Assembly: GCF_002368115.1 (NCBI RefSeq) | Contig: NZ_AP018316.1 | Location: forward strand, 1,953,694 to 2,017,693 | DNA: 64,000 bases | Source of the DNA: Dolichospermum compactum NIES-806 | GTDB taxonomy: Bacteria; Cyanobacteriota; Cyanobacteriia; Cyanobacteriales; Nostocaceae | Reading direction: 5' to 3' | Part shown: positions 33,311 through 43,024 of the stretch, piece after piece | Layout of the letters: each line of letters starts with the position of its first letter | Position numbering within the stretch: the first letter of the stretch is position 1 | Translations under genes and position numbers: made by a program | Notes under the pieces: generated by a model | What the model saw: the letters and a program-made list of their open reading frames with translations, nothing else | What the model was told of the DNA's origin: nothing | Database searches by the model: none

Positions 33311-36300
33311 ATGTTGGAAATTAAACGCAACCAAGAAAATAGCCAAATTCATCAAGAAGCTTTAGTATTACCCTTTAATGCCGTAGGAATTGCAGATATT
33401 CCCTTAGTAGGTGGTAAAAATGCCTCTTTAGGGGAAATGATTCAAGAACTCAGTTCCCAAGGAGTGAAAGTTCCCACTGGATTTGCCACTACTGCTTATG
33501 CTTATAGATACTTTATTACTGCGGCTGGTTTAGAGGAAAAACTGAGGAAGATTTTTGCAGATTTAGATGTGGAAGATATGGATAATTTGCAGGAATGTGG
33601 GAAAAAAGCCAGATCATTGATGTTGGAAACCCCATTTCCGCTAGAATTACAAGGAGCGATCGCTCAATCCTATCAAAGTTTATGTCAAGAATACGGTATT
33701 AATACTGATGTGGCTGTTCGGTCTAGTGCCACAGCCGAAGACTTACCAGATGCTAGTTTTGCCGGACAGCAGGAAACCTACCTCAACGTACATGGCATCA
33801 AAGGTGTATTAGAATCTTGCCATAAGTGCTTTGCTTCTATCTTCACAGACAGGGCAATTTCCTACCGACAAATCAGAGGTTTTGATCATTTTGAAGTAGC
33901 TTTATCAGTTGGTGTCCAAAAAATGGTCCGGTCTGATTTAGCATCTTCTGGAGTCATGTTTTCCATAGACACCGAAACAGGTTTTCAAAATGCTGCTTTA
34001 ATTACCGCTGCTTATGGTTTGGGTGAAAACATCGTGCAAGGTGCAGTTAACCCAGACGAATATTTAGTATTTAAACCAACTTTAAAGAAAGGATATAAAC
34101 CCATTCTCCAAAAGCGGTTGGGAACAAAAGAAATTAAAATGGTTTATGATCTAGGCGGATCAAAATTAACCAAAAATATCTCCGTTCCTCAACTTGAACG
34201 TCATCAATTTGCCCTAAATGATCAAGAAATTCTCCAACTAGCTGAATGGACTTGTATTATTGAAGATCATTATTCCCAAGTCCGGGGAATGGCAACACCA
34301 ATGGATATTGAATGGGCAAAAGATGGCATAACAGGTGAATTATTTATTGTCCAAGCTAGACCAGAAACAGTTCAATCGCAAAAATCAAAAACCGTCCTCA
34401 GAACTTATCAACTCCAAGAAAAAAGCAAAGTTTTATTAACAGGTCGCAGCGTTGGCGAAATGATAGGTCAAGGTAAAGCTAGAGTAATTCTAGATGTGCC
34501 GGAAATTCATCTCTTCCAAGCCGGAGAAGTGTTAGTTACTAATCGCACAGACCCCGACTGGGAACCGATTATGAAAAAAGCCAGTGCTATTGTCACTAAC
34601 TCTGGGGGACGGACTTGTTTTGATGGAGAGACAAAAATTCTCACCAATCAAGGTTTTATGACCATTCAGCAAATTTATGAACAGGGATATCAAGGATTAT
34701 CAACTTTAGCCCTCAACACCAACACCCATCAAATGGAATGGAAACCCATTACAGATGCCATGAAACGGACATCTAAAACAATTGGTGTGAGTGTATCTCA
34801 AACTGGGAAAGTTACAGATAATATCCTGCGATTAACTCCTGATCATAAAATGGTCAACCTGCGGAATGGTGAATATACCAAAACTGAGATTCAAGAAATG
34901 TTAGATACTCAGGAAATGGTGCTTGTATCTCAGAATATTCCCACATTAGGTGACAACAAAAATCAAGAAGCTGATTTAGCTTATCTGATTGGGGGAATCA
35001 TCACAGACGGTTCAATTTACACTAGTCGAACTCATGGGGAAGTCCAGTTTATTCAAAAATGTTTACCAGAAAAACAAGCATTCATAGCTACTATGAATGA
35101 CAAAATGAATGCTGTTTATGGTAAATCTTTTACTCCTTGTGAGAAAGCAGTATCTTCAGGTTATATCCGAGAAAAACAGGTAAAAGGACAAGCTACAGCT
35201 TATCGTGTTTATTCTAAAGCTATAGCTTACGACTTAAAACAAAAAGAACAACAGATTACTCAAATTCTCCTGGAAAACACTTCAGAAGTTTCTTATCACT
35301 TTTTAGGAGGTGTGATTGATGGTGATGGTTGCTATGCTAATAATCGCATTAACATCTATATCTCTGAGGAGAATCTACTACAAGCTGTGATTATTGCTTG
35401 TTTAAAAATCAATACTGTTCCTCAAGTTACTAAAAATCGTCATATCTACAATGTCCAAATTGTAGAAAAATTAGAGGAAATTTTAGAATATACCCAACGA
35501 GTTAAGGGAGAAGTTACTCCAAGAACTATTCAAACCCGGTTTTTTGCTACTAATCAACTATTTCCCAACAATGTTACCGGACAAATCAAACTTAGAAAAG
35601 ATAAAAATTTATTGATCTCCGAGAAACAACTGCGGGAAATAAGCCAATTTGCAGACATTTTAAAAGGTGATTTCCGAATGCAACGAGTTGTTAAAGTTGC
35701 AGATACAGTAGACGTTGAAGTTTATAATATTACTGTTGCGGATCATCATAATTATCTGGTTTTTACGGATAAATATACTCCTGTAGTTGTTTGTAACTGT
35801 CATGCGGCAATTATTGCTAGAGAAATGGGTATTCCTGCTATTGTTGGTTGTGGAAATGCAACAGAAATATTACAAACAGGACAAGAGATTACTGTTAGCT
35901 GTGCAGAAGGGGAAACCGGTCAAGTTTACTCAGGTTTATTAAACTTTGAAATTCAAGAATTACCATTAGATAACTTGCCTCGAACCCGCACTAAAATTAT
36001 GATGAATGTGGGTAATCCTGAAGAAGCTTTAGGTTTGACCGCAATTCCTAATGATGGTGTTGGTTTAGCCAGAATGGAATTTATCATTGCTAACCATATT
36101 AAAGCCCATCCTTTAGCATTATTACATTTTGATGAACTAGAAGACGAACTTGCCAAATATAAAATTAGCGAATTAACGGCACAATATGAAGATAAAGCCG
36201 AATTCTTTATTGCTAAATTAGCGCAAGGTATAGGCACAATTGCCGCAGCATTTTATCCCAAACCGGTAATTGTGCGTTTGTCTGATTTCAAAAGTAATGA

Positions 36301-36928
36301 ATATGCAAACCTTTTAGGTGGTAGACAATTTGAACCCAAAGAAGAAAATCCCATGCTTGGTTGGCGTGGTGCTTCCCGTTATTATGATCCTCGTTATCGT
36401 GAAGGTTTTGCATTAGAATGTCAGGCAATGAAACGGGTACGAGAAGAAATGGGTTTAACCAATATGATTCTCATGATTCCCTTTTGTCGCACTCCCGAAG
36501 AAGGAAAACAGGTATTAGCAGAAATGGCAAAAAATGGCTTAGTTAAAGGTGAAAATGGCTTGGAAGTTTACGTTATGTGCGAGTTACCAAGTAACGTTTT
36601 ATTAGCTGATGAATTTAGCCAAGTCTTTGATGGATTCTCCATTGGTTCTAATGATTTAACCCAATTAACATTAGGATTAGATCGAGATTCTGAGTTAGTG
36701 GCACATTTATTTGATGAACGCAACGAAGCTGTTAAAAGAATAATAGAAAAAGCCATAACGACTGTTAAACAAAATGGTCGCAAAATTGGTATTTGTGGGC
36801 AAGCACCCAGCGATTATCCAGAATTTGCTCGTTTCTTAGTTGAACAAGGCATAGATTCTATTAGTCTCAACCCTGATTCTGTGATTAAGACAATGTTAGA
36901 AATTGCGAAAGCGGAAAAAGGGGAATAA
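33311..36928 (+). CDS. ppsA: Phosphoenolpyruvate synthase interrupted by an intein (1205 aa precursor)
   Basis: PpsA converts pyruvate, ATP and water to PEP, AMP and phosphate. The extein parts are normal: the ATP-grasp region starts LVGGKNASLGEMIQEL and has VRSSATAEDLPDASFAGQQE; the TIM barrel has the catalytic-cysteine region GICGQAPSDYPEF near the end. At residues 436-829 a 394-residue intein interrupts the swivelling domain between GGRT and CHAAIIAREMGIPA. The catalytic histidine is the second residue after the intein, so PpsA is inactive until spliced. Removing the intein leaves 811 residues, close to the usual size. ATG 33311 gives a normal N-terminus. Confidence 0.95.
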   Translation: MLEIKRNQENSQIHQEALVLPFNAVGIADIPLVGGKNASLGEMIQELSSQGVKVPTGFATTAYAYRYFITAAGLEEKLRKIFADLDVEDMDNLQECGKKARSLMLETPFPLELQGAIAQSYQSLCQEYGINTDVAVRSSATAEDLPDASFAGQQETYLNVHGIKGVLESCHKCFASIFTDRAISYRQIRGFDHFEVALSVGVQKMVRSDLASSGVMFSIDTETGFQNAALITAAYGLGENIVQGAVNPDEYLVFKPTLKKGYKPILQKRLGTKEIKMVYDLGGSKLTKNISVPQLERHQFALNDQEILQLAEWTCIIEDHYSQVRGMATPMDIEWAKDGITGELFIVQARPETVQSQKSKTVLRTYQLQEKSKVLLTGRSVGEMIGQGKARVILDVPEIHLFQAGEVLVTNRTDPDWEPIMKKASAIVTNSGGRTCFDGETKILTNQGFMTIQQIYEQGYQGLSTLALNTNTHQMEWKPITDAMKRTSKTIGVSVSQTGKVTDNILRLTPDHKMVNLRNGEYTKTEIQEMLDTQEMVLVSQNIPTLGDNKNQEADLAYLIGGIITDGSIYTSRTHGEVQFIQKCLPEKQAFIATMNDKMNAVYGKSFTPCEKAVSSGYIREKQVKGQATAYRVYSKAIAYDLKQKEQQITQILLENTSEVSYHFLGGVIDGDGCYANNRINIYISEENLLQAVIIACLKINTVPQVTKNRHIYNVQIVEKLEEILEYTQRVKGEVTPRTIQTRFFATNQLFPNNVTGQIKLRKDKNLLISEKQLREISQFADILKGDFRMQRVVKVADTVDVEVYNITVADHHNYLVFTDKYTPVVVCNCHAAIIAREMGIPAIVGCGNATEILQTGQEITVSCAEGETGQVYSGLLNFEIQELPLDNLPRTRTKIMMNVGNPEEALGLTAIPNDGVGLARMEFIIANHIKAHPLALLHFDELEDELAKYKISELTAQYEDKAEFFIAKLAQGIGTIAAAFYPKPVIVRLSDFKSNEYANLLGGRQFEPKEENPMLGWRGASRYYDPRYREGFALECQAMKRVREEMGLTNMILMIPFCRTPEEGKQVLAEMAKNGLVKGENGLEVYVMCELPSNVLLADEFSQVFDGFSIGSNDLTQLTLGLDRDSELVAHLFDERNEAVKRIIEKAITTVKQNGRKIGICGQAPSDYPEFARFLVEQGIDSISLNPDSVIKTMLEIAKAEKGE
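34616..35797 (+). mobile_element. Intein with LAGLIDADG homing endonuclease (394 aa) in ppsA
   Basis: The intein begins at Cys436 (CFDGETKILTNQGFM, block A) and ends VVVCN before Cys830, the +1 nucleophile. Block B is LTPDHKM (T-x-x-H). The endonuclease repeats are LAYLIGGIITDGSIY and YHFLGGVIDGDGCY, both with the acidic residue of LAGLIDADG. Block F is VYNITVADHHNYLV. The penultimate residue is Cys instead of the usual His, so splicing may rely on other residues. As a homing endonuclease, it would spread to intein-free ppsA alleles at this conserved site. Confidence 0.93.
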
Positions 36929-36984
36929 GTAATAGGTGAATCGAAAATCTGCGCTTTCTGTGTCTGAAGTGGGTTGAAAATAAT

Positions 36985-37169
36985 TTATCTAACCACAGAG
37001 GACACAGAGGAGGGAGGTTAGGAGGGAATTTTTTAACATTTTTATTTTCTTTGAAAGGGTTAGTTAACAGTAGGTAAAAAGTGAATTTAAATATCCGTTA
37101 TAGTCCAATACAATTCAGTCAATAATTTTTTCTTCTCTCTGTTACCTCTGTGCCTCTGTGGTTAGATAA
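36985..37169. repeat. Inverted-repeat element between ppsA and the pyruvate-kinase-like gene
   Basis: TTATCTAACCACAGAGG-A-CACAGAGG (36985-37010) and the near-complement CCTCTGTGCCTCTGTGGTTAGATAA (37145-37169) bound a 185-base segment with no open frame. It is a dispersed-repeat-like element that fills most of the gap between the two genes. Confidence 0.6.
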
Positions 37170-37207
37170 AAAAAGATTTTTAAATTAGTGGAGTTGAATT
37201 TATTAAT

Positions 37208-38716
37208 ATGCGGTCTACTAATATAGACTTGGACTTATCTGATCCTTGTATTTTGCTTACCACATTACAAGAACTTCGTCAATCTGTTGATGAGGAAGGC
37301 AGGGAAATATTTCAAAGATGGAAAAAGCAAATTCACCGACAATCTTTTATTAATAGTAGTCTCAATCTTGCCTATTATTTGGCACTAAGAAGACACGATT
37401 TACGCGAACTGCAAGCGGCTTTAATGCCTTGGGGTTTGTCCTCATTGGGGAGGATAGAAGCTAAGGTTTTACCGACTTTAGATGCGGTGATTGCCACATT
37501 ACAGGCAGTTTGTGGCACAGATAAGGATTCTATGAATATACATCCACCTTTGGACGCATTTTTTGAAGGCGATCGCTTACTTAAACAAAATACCGAAGAT
37601 TTATTTGGCAAAACTCTCAATAAGCGTCGAGTTAGAATCATGGTAACTTTACCAAATGAAGCCGCTACTAATTATGAATTCCTGCGAGATATAATTCGAC
37701 AAGGAACAAACTGTGTGAGAATTAATTGCGCCCATGATACCTCTGTTGAATGGTTAGCAATGATTAATCATGTTAAACAAGCAGAATTAGAATTAGGATC
37801 TTCTTGTAAAGTTCTCATGGATTTGAGTGGTCCCAAAACCAGAATTAAATTTGCCATTGTCCCCAGTCCCAAACAGCGAATATTTAAAGGAGAATCTCTC
37901 CTCCTTACCTGTGATTTACCCACAATTATTGATTCTGAATATTTCCAAGTTATTTGCACAATTCCCGAAGTCTTAACAGAACTGAAAATCGGTACATTAG
38001 TTTGGATTGATGATGGGCGCATTGGTGCTTATGTCGAGTCAATTACATCCGAGGGAGTGTGGTTGAAAATCACCCATGCCCGTCTCAAAGGTGAGAAAAT
38101 ATTACCAGAAAAAGGCATTAATTTTCCTGACACTGACTTACATTTGAGTCCTTTAACAACAAAAGATCAACAAGATTTAGATTTTATTGCCAGCCATGCT
38201 AATCAAGTTGATATTATCGGTTATTCCTATGTGCAAACACCAGCAGATATTCAACTTTTGCAACAAGAATTAGCGACAAGATTACCAGAAAATTCTCCCA
38301 TACCTGCCATAGTTGCGAAAATAGAAACCCCTTTAGCAGTGAGTAATTTGCCAGAATTAATTATTCAAGCCGCCGGCAAACAACCCTTTGGAATTATGAT
38401 TGCCAGAGGAGATTTAGCCCTGGAAATTGGTTATCAACGGCTGGCGGAAATTCAAGAGGAAATACTATGGTTATGTGAAGCTGCCCATATCCCCGTAATT
38501 TGGGCAACTCAAGTCTTAGAAAATCTTGTTAAACACGGAATGCCGTCACGGGCAGAAATTACTGATGCTGCCATGTCAGAACGGGCAGAATGTGTAATGC
38601 TCAATAAGGGTGATTATATTATTGAAGCCGTAGGTATTTTAGATGATGTCCTCACGAGAATGCAAGCCCATCAAGTCAAAAAAACACCCCAGCTACGTGC
38701 TTTACATTCTTGGTAA
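37208..38716 (+). CDS. Pyruvate-kinase-like protein with N-terminal extension (502 aa)
   Basis: From about residue 140 the chain follows the pyruvate kinase barrel: RIMVTLPNEAATNYEFLRDIIRQG, LMDLSGPKTRI, VAKIETPLAVSNL, GIMIARGDLALEIG and IPVIWATQVLENLVKHGMPSRAEITDAAMSERAECVMLNKGDY. The catalytic K-x-E and ARGDL motifs are kept. The C-terminal regulatory domain of standard pyruvate kinase is missing, and an N-terminal helical region of about 135 residues is added. Pyruvate kinase makes pyruvate from PEP, the reverse flow of PpsA, which is encoded 280 bases upstream. Activity cannot be judged by eye; the first motif differs from TKI-x-CT-LGP. Confidence 0.75.
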   Translation: MRSTNIDLDLSDPCILLTTLQELRQSVDEEGREIFQRWKKQIHRQSFINSSLNLAYYLALRRHDLRELQAALMPWGLSSLGRIEAKVLPTLDAVIATLQAVCGTDKDSMNIHPPLDAFFEGDRLLKQNTEDLFGKTLNKRRVRIMVTLPNEAATNYEFLRDIIRQGTNCVRINCAHDTSVEWLAMINHVKQAELELGSSCKVLMDLSGPKTRIKFAIVPSPKQRIFKGESLLLTCDLPTIIDSEYFQVICTIPEVLTELKIGTLVWIDDGRIGAYVESITSEGVWLKITHARLKGEKILPEKGINFPDTDLHLSPLTTKDQQDLDFIASHANQVDIIGYSYVQTPADIQLLQQELATRLPENSPIPAIVAKIETPLAVSNLPELIIQAAGKQPFGIMIARGDLALEIGYQRLAEIQEEILWLCEAAHIPVIWATQVLENLVKHGMPSRAEITDAAMSERAECVMLNKGDYIIEAVGILDDVLTRMQAHQVKKTPQLRALHSW

Positions 38717-38798
38717 CTATCTTTATTGCCAATTTCTCTATAATTGTCAATCAGGGTGTAGAATGGGGAATGCTGTCTTTCATTAGATTAGGGAATTC

Positions 38799-39101
38799 AT
38801 GGCGAAAAAAAGTATGATTGAGCGCGAGAAGAAACGCGCTAAAATGGTAGCTAAGTATGCTGAAAAGCGAGAAGCACTATTAGAAGAGTTCAGAACAGCA
38901 GAATCTCCGTTGCTGAAGTTAGAAGTTCACCGTAAAATTCAACAATTACCCCGTAACAGTGCGCCTACCCGTAAGCACAACCGTTGCTGGTTAACCGGTC
39001 GTCCTAGAGGCGTTTACCGTGATTTCGGCTTGTCTCGGAACGTACTCCGGGAATGGGCTCACGAAGGTCTTTTACCTGGTGTTGTTAAGTCTAGCTGGTA
39101 G
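38799..39101 (+). CDS. rpsN: 30S ribosomal protein S14 (100 aa)
   Basis: This is the zinc-independent, long form of S14: MAKKSMIEREKKRAKMVAKY at the start and RHKN-like NRCWLTGRPRGVYRDFGLSR near the end. S14 is an essential small-subunit protein that contacts 16S rRNA in the head. The single-cysteine pattern confirms the C-minus type. It is encoded alone, not in the large ribosomal cluster, as is usual in cyanobacteria. Confidence 0.97.
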   Translation: MAKKSMIEREKKRAKMVAKYAEKREALLEEFRTAESPLLKLEVHRKIQQLPRNSAPTRKHNRCWLTGRPRGVYRDFGLSRNVLREWAHEGLLPGVVKSSW

Positions 39102-39112
39102 AGTTAGTTGTC

Positions 39113-39290
<178 letters not shown>

Positions 39291-39291
39291 A

Positions 39292-39621
39292 TTATTGCCC
39301 ACAACAATAATCAATTCCCAGGCTATCTAAGAGTAGATCGCTAACGGCGTTGGCGATCGCAAACTCTCCAAAAAAACTTTTAGAAAAATCAAATGATTGC
39401 ATCTCTGTCACAATGGCAATTACCAGAGAACCTAAATCATTTTCTCCCTCCATGCGTTGTCTCACAAAAATCTGTGATGCCCGCTGGGCAATATTTTGAT
39501 TAATTGCTTCAGGAATAAACTCTTCATCAAGCCAATGCAACAGGTTTTGTTGTAACCATTCTCCTTCTTGCTGGGGATTTTCCGAAGGGGGTAAGGTAAT
39601 GGATGGAATTACTGAAGTCAT
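39292..39621 (-). CDS. Conserved hypothetical protein (109 aa)
   Basis: A 109-residue acidic protein (LPPSENPQQEGEWLQQNLLHWLDEEFIPEAINQNIAQRASQIFVRQRMEGENDLGSLV). I recall close relatives in filamentous cyanobacteria, but no function. It is divergent from aat and shares a 53-base promoter gap with it. No signal peptide or membrane helix is seen. Confidence 0.65.
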   Translation of the reverse strand: MTSVIPSITLPPSENPQQEGEWLQQNLLHWLDEEFIPEAINQNIAQRASQIFVRQRMEGENDLGSLVIAIVTEMQSFDFSKSFFGEFAIANAVSDLLLDSLGIDYCCGQ

Positions 39622-39674
39622 TTTTGTATATTTTATATAGAATTTGTTCGCTAGGGTAATCTTAGAAGAAGATA

Positions 39675-40250
39675 ATGGAATATGATGTTGCTGCTATTGT
39701 TCGGGGTTATGCTCAAGGTTATTTTCTCATGTCTGATGAAAGTAATAACCTGGGATGGTATGGAAGTAATGAACGAACTCTCATTCCTTTAGATGAACGC
39801 TTTCGCTATCCTAAATCATTACAGCGCGTCATTAACCAAGAAAGGTTTACAGTCGCCATTAACCGGGACTTTTTGGGCGTGGTTGCCGGCTGTGCTAACC
39901 GCGACACAACTTGGATTTCTCCAGAACTAGTCAAGATTTATGAGTTACTTTACCAAAATGGTTACGCTTATAGTTTTGAAACTTGGTTAGGTGATAAATT
40001 AGCTGGGGGAATATTAGGAATTGTAATTGGTGGTGCTTTTATTGGTGAATCCATGTTTTTCAACATTTCCGAAGGTTCTAAGGTAGCAATGGTGAAGTTA
40101 GTGGCAAGATTGCGTCAACGGAAATTTAGAATATTTGACGCACAAATGATGAATCCTCATTTAGCTAGATTTGGCGCTTATCATATTAGTAGTGAAGAAT
40201 ATGCAGTTTTACTTAAACAAGCTGTATCAAGTTCTTGCAACTTAATTTAA
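39675..40250 (+). CDS. aat: Leucyl/phenylalanyl-tRNA--protein transferase (191 aa)
   Basis: Aat adds Leu or Phe to N-terminal Arg or Lys of proteins, marking them for ClpS/ClpAP degradation. The family motif GGILGIVIGGAFIGESMFFN (G-G-x-YG-x-x-x-G-x-x-F-x-GESMF) is clear, preceded by SFETWLGDKLAG and followed by FRIFDAQMMNPHLARFGA. The start MEYDVAAIVRGYAQGYFLMSDE is typical of the cyanobacterial branch. The protein is cytosolic. Confidence 0.95.
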   Translation: MEYDVAAIVRGYAQGYFLMSDESNNLGWYGSNERTLIPLDERFRYPKSLQRVINQERFTVAINRDFLGVVAGCANRDTTWISPELVKIYELLYQNGYAYSFETWLGDKLAGGILGIVIGGAFIGESMFFNISEGSKVAMVKLVARLRQRKFRIFDAQMMNPHLARFGAYHISSEEYAVLLKQAVSSSCNLI

Positions 40251-40428
40251 GGAGTCAGCAGGTAGGGGCGCAGTCCCCGCGCCCAGTCAGGAGTCACCGA
40301 GTCATGCAATATGGTTTAGTCTGATGAATATCTAGTAAAAATGCTCATCTTAGTAGCCAAAGTTATTTTTTTTGAGATAATTATAGTTTTTAAACTTTTG
40401 AGATTTTTGTCAATCATCGGGGAGTCAA

Positions 40429-41616
40429 ATGAAGATATTAGTGCTGAGTTGGGAATTTCCACCGAGGATAGTTGGCGGAATTGCTCGTCACGTTGCTGAG
40501 TTGTACCCGGAACTAATCAAGCTAGGTCATGATATCCACCTAATCACGCCAGAATTCGGTCCAGCATCCTTGTATGAGGTAGTTGAAGGAATTCATATCC
40601 ATCGTGTCCCAGTGCCTGCTAGTAACGATTTTTTCCACTGGGTGGTGAACTTAAATGAGAGCATGGGAGAACATGGCGGTAAGTTGTTGCTAGAAAAAGG
40701 TCCATTTGATCTGATTCATGCCCATGATTGGTTAGTTGGAGATGCAGCGATCGCTCTCAAGCATACCTTTAAAATTCCCCTCATTGCCACAATTCACGCC
40801 ACCGAACATGGACGCTATAACGGCATTCATAATGATACCCAACGCTATATTCATGATAAAGAATATGCACTAGCTCACAATGCTTGGCGAGTCATTGTTT
40901 GTAGTGAATATATGCGTCAGCAAATGATCCAAACACTGCATATTAGTAATGATAAAATTGACGTAATTTATAATGGTATCCGCCCAGAAAAGAAAATACA
41001 TCATCAAGATTTTCATGCTCAGGATTTTCGGCGACAATTTGCCGCAGATTATGAAAAAATTGTTTATTATCTTGGTCGCATGACCTATGAAAAAGGCATA
41101 CCCGTATTACTCAATGCTGCCCCCAAGGTACTATGGGAAATGAAAGGTAATGTTAAATTTGTCATCGTCGGTGGCGGTAATACTGACCATCTTAAACGTC
41201 AAGCTTGGGATTTAGGAATTTGGCACAAGTGTTACTTCACTGGTTTCCTGACTGATGAATACTTGGATAAATTTCAAACCATTGCCGACTGTGCAGTTTT
41301 TCCCAGTCTTTATGAACCCTTTGGTATAGTTGCCTTAGAAAGTTTTGCCTCTCGCGTACCAGTCATAGTTTCCGATACTGGTGGTTTACCGGAAGTAGTT
41401 CAACACGGAAAAACGGGAATTACCACTTGGGTAAATAACTCCGACTCTGTAGCTTGGGGAATATTAGAAGTTTTGAAAAATCCAGATTATTGTCAATGGT
41501 TGGTAAATAACGCTTATGCAGATTTAGACAAGAGATTTAGCTGGACAAAATTAGGTAAGCAAACAGAAATGGTTTATAAAAGAGTAGTGCAAGAAGGAGC
41601 AGAAATTGCTTGGTAA
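40429..41616 (+). CDS. Glycosyltransferase family 4 (395 aa)
   Basis: The N-terminal GT-B domain opens MKILVLSWEFPPRIVGGIARHV, which resembles glycogen/starch synthase-like GT4 enzymes. The C-terminal domain has the E-x7-E signature in FPSLYEPFGIVALESFASRVPV. The acceptor and donor are unknown. It may act in cell-wall, exopolysaccharide or glycolipid synthesis. It stands alone upstream of a cyanophycinase-type gene on the same strand, 210 bases away. Confidence 0.88.
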   Translation: MKILVLSWEFPPRIVGGIARHVAELYPELIKLGHDIHLITPEFGPASLYEVVEGIHIHRVPVPASNDFFHWVVNLNESMGEHGGKLLLEKGPFDLIHAHDWLVGDAAIALKHTFKIPLIATIHATEHGRYNGIHNDTQRYIHDKEYALAHNAWRVIVCSEYMRQQMIQTLHISNDKIDVIYNGIRPEKKIHHQDFHAQDFRRQFAADYEKIVYYLGRMTYEKGIPVLLNAAPKVLWEMKGNVKFVIVGGGNTDHLKRQAWDLGIWHKCYFTGFLTDEYLDKFQTIADCAVFPSLYEPFGIVALESFASRVPVIVSDTGGLPEVVQHGKTGITTWVNNSDSVAWGILEVLKNPDYCQWLVNNAYADLDKRFSWTKLGKQTEMVYKRVVQEGAEIAW

Positions 41617-41826
41617 GTAATAGGACAGAATTAATTACACAACTGATTTTTCTGTTCCCTTGCCATAACGACAATTTTTAACGCCAACCCACTTAACGAG
41701 AATCAAAGATAAGATTACGCTGATAATTTGCCATAAAAAAACACTACAAACCCTGTACGCTAGGAATTTAGCCCCGGACAATGCGAAAGTTAGAAATGAT
41801 TGCTGTTTGCTTGACAAGATTTGAAT

Positions 41827-42873
41827 ATGACAAAGGCATTCCTAAATACATCCAAGCGTTTGCAGAATGCAAAAAACAGCTTATTGAAGATGGTAAATCG
41901 CATTCTAGATCGTTTAACAGCTAAGTTAAAACGGTTCTTTGAGGATATCATCGCCGATAGTCAGACTCCCACCTCTAAACCAGCTTATAAACTCCCTAAA
42001 TTAGCTGGTCCTGTTCATAACTTAGGTGGAGGTGGGACTGATGTTGATGACGCTATCCAATGGATGATTAATCAAGTCAGGGGCGGTAGTTACAGCGACA
42101 ATAAAGTTAATGTTTTAGTCATTCGGGCTGCTGGTAATGATGATTACAATCAGTTAATTTATCGCATGAGAGGTGTCAAGTATGTAGAAACTCTGATCAT
42201 TCGTAATCGTCAAGAAGCGAACAGAACCGATATTTTTGATAAAGTCAGAAATGCTGGCGTAATTTTCTTTGCAGGTGGTGATCAATGTGAATATATTCGC
42301 CACTGGAAAAACACTAAGTTAGAAGTTGCTATTAAGTCAGTTTACGATAAAGGCGGTGCGATTGGGGGTACAAGTGCCGGGGCGATGATTCAAAGTGAAT
42401 ATGTTTATGATTCTTGTGCTTGTGAAGATAGTATTGAAACTCATGAAGCCCTTGATGATCCTTACGGGAATATTACCTTTACCTATAATTTTTTCCAGTG
42501 GAAATATTTGCGGGGAACTATCATTGATACCCACTTTGATGAACGCAAAAGAATGGGAAGAATTATGGTTTTTATTGCCCGACAAATTCAAGATGGTGTA
42601 TCTTCAAAAGCGTTGGGGATAGCAATTAGTGAACAAACATCTTTACTAGTTGATAAATATGGTATTGCTAAAGTTGTGGGTAAAGGTTCAGCATATTTTG
42701 TCTTAGGAGATCATCTCCCAGAAATTTGTGAAAAGGGTACTCCTCTCACCTATCACGACTACAAAATCTGGCGAGTGCCTAGAGGTGACACTTTCGACTT
42801 AAATAAATTACCGTCACGGGGTTATTATCTCAGAAGTGTGAAGCGGGGAAGGTTTGATTCAGATCCTTATTAA
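41827..42873 (+). CDS. Cyanophycinase-like serine peptidase, family S51
   Basis: The nucleophile elbow is GGAIGGTSAGAMI, preceded by VIFFAGGDQCEYI and followed by IIDTHFDERKRMGR, which matches the GT-S-AGA and D-x-HF-x-x-R-x-R pattern of cyanophycinase. That enzyme breaks cyanophycin into beta-Asp-Arg dipeptides for nitrogen reuse. The N-terminal 50 residues are a basic, helical extension (KRLQNAKNSLLKMVNRIL) not seen in the core family. I start at ATG 41827; an in-frame TTG lies six bases upstream. A strong hairpin terminator overlaps the stop codon. Confidence 0.8.
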   Translation: MTKAFLNTSKRLQNAKNSLLKMVNRILDRLTAKLKRFFEDIIADSQTPTSKPAYKLPKLAGPVHNLGGGGTDVDDAIQWMINQVRGGSYSDNKVNVLVIRAAGNDDYNQLIYRMRGVKYVETLIIRNRQEANRTDIFDKVRNAGVIFFAGGDQCEYIRHWKNTKLEVAIKSVYDKGGAIGGTSAGAMIQSEYVYDSCACEDSIETHEALDDPYGNITFTYNFFQWKYLRGTIIDTHFDERKRMGRIMVFIARQIQDGVSSKALGIAISEQTSLLVDKYGIAKVVGKGSAYFVLGDHLPEICEKGTPLTYHDYKIWRVPRGDTFDLNKLPSRGYYLRSVKRGRFDSDPY

Positions 42874-42912
42874 TTGACACTCTCAGCGGCTAAGTCCGTT
42901 GAGAGTGTCAAT
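42873..42912 (+). terminator. Strong hairpin after the cyanophycinase-like gene
   Basis: ATTGACACTCTCAGCGG and CCGTTGAGAGTGTCAAT form a 17-bp stem with a single G-T wobble and a six-base loop, followed by TTCTTCC. It begins on the last base of the stop codon. Confidence 0.7.
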
Positions 42913-43024
42913 TTCTTCCTTTGCGACTTTGCGCCTTTGGTCTTTTGCGTGAGACTTTAAAATTTGGTTTATTTACCTAAAAATCACTGTACTGTTTAGA
43001 TTACCATTGAAAATTCCCCCAATA

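Noticed and set aside
33183..33365. 60-codon plus-strand frame overlapping the ppsA start
   Set aside because: Overlaps the ppsA N-terminus in another frame; the ppsA frame is clearly the real one.
41635..41817. Short minus-strand frame in the gap before the cyanophycinase-like gene
   Set aside because: Hydrophobic and unlike any family I know, and it covers the leader of the plus-strand gene; no support for a real gene.
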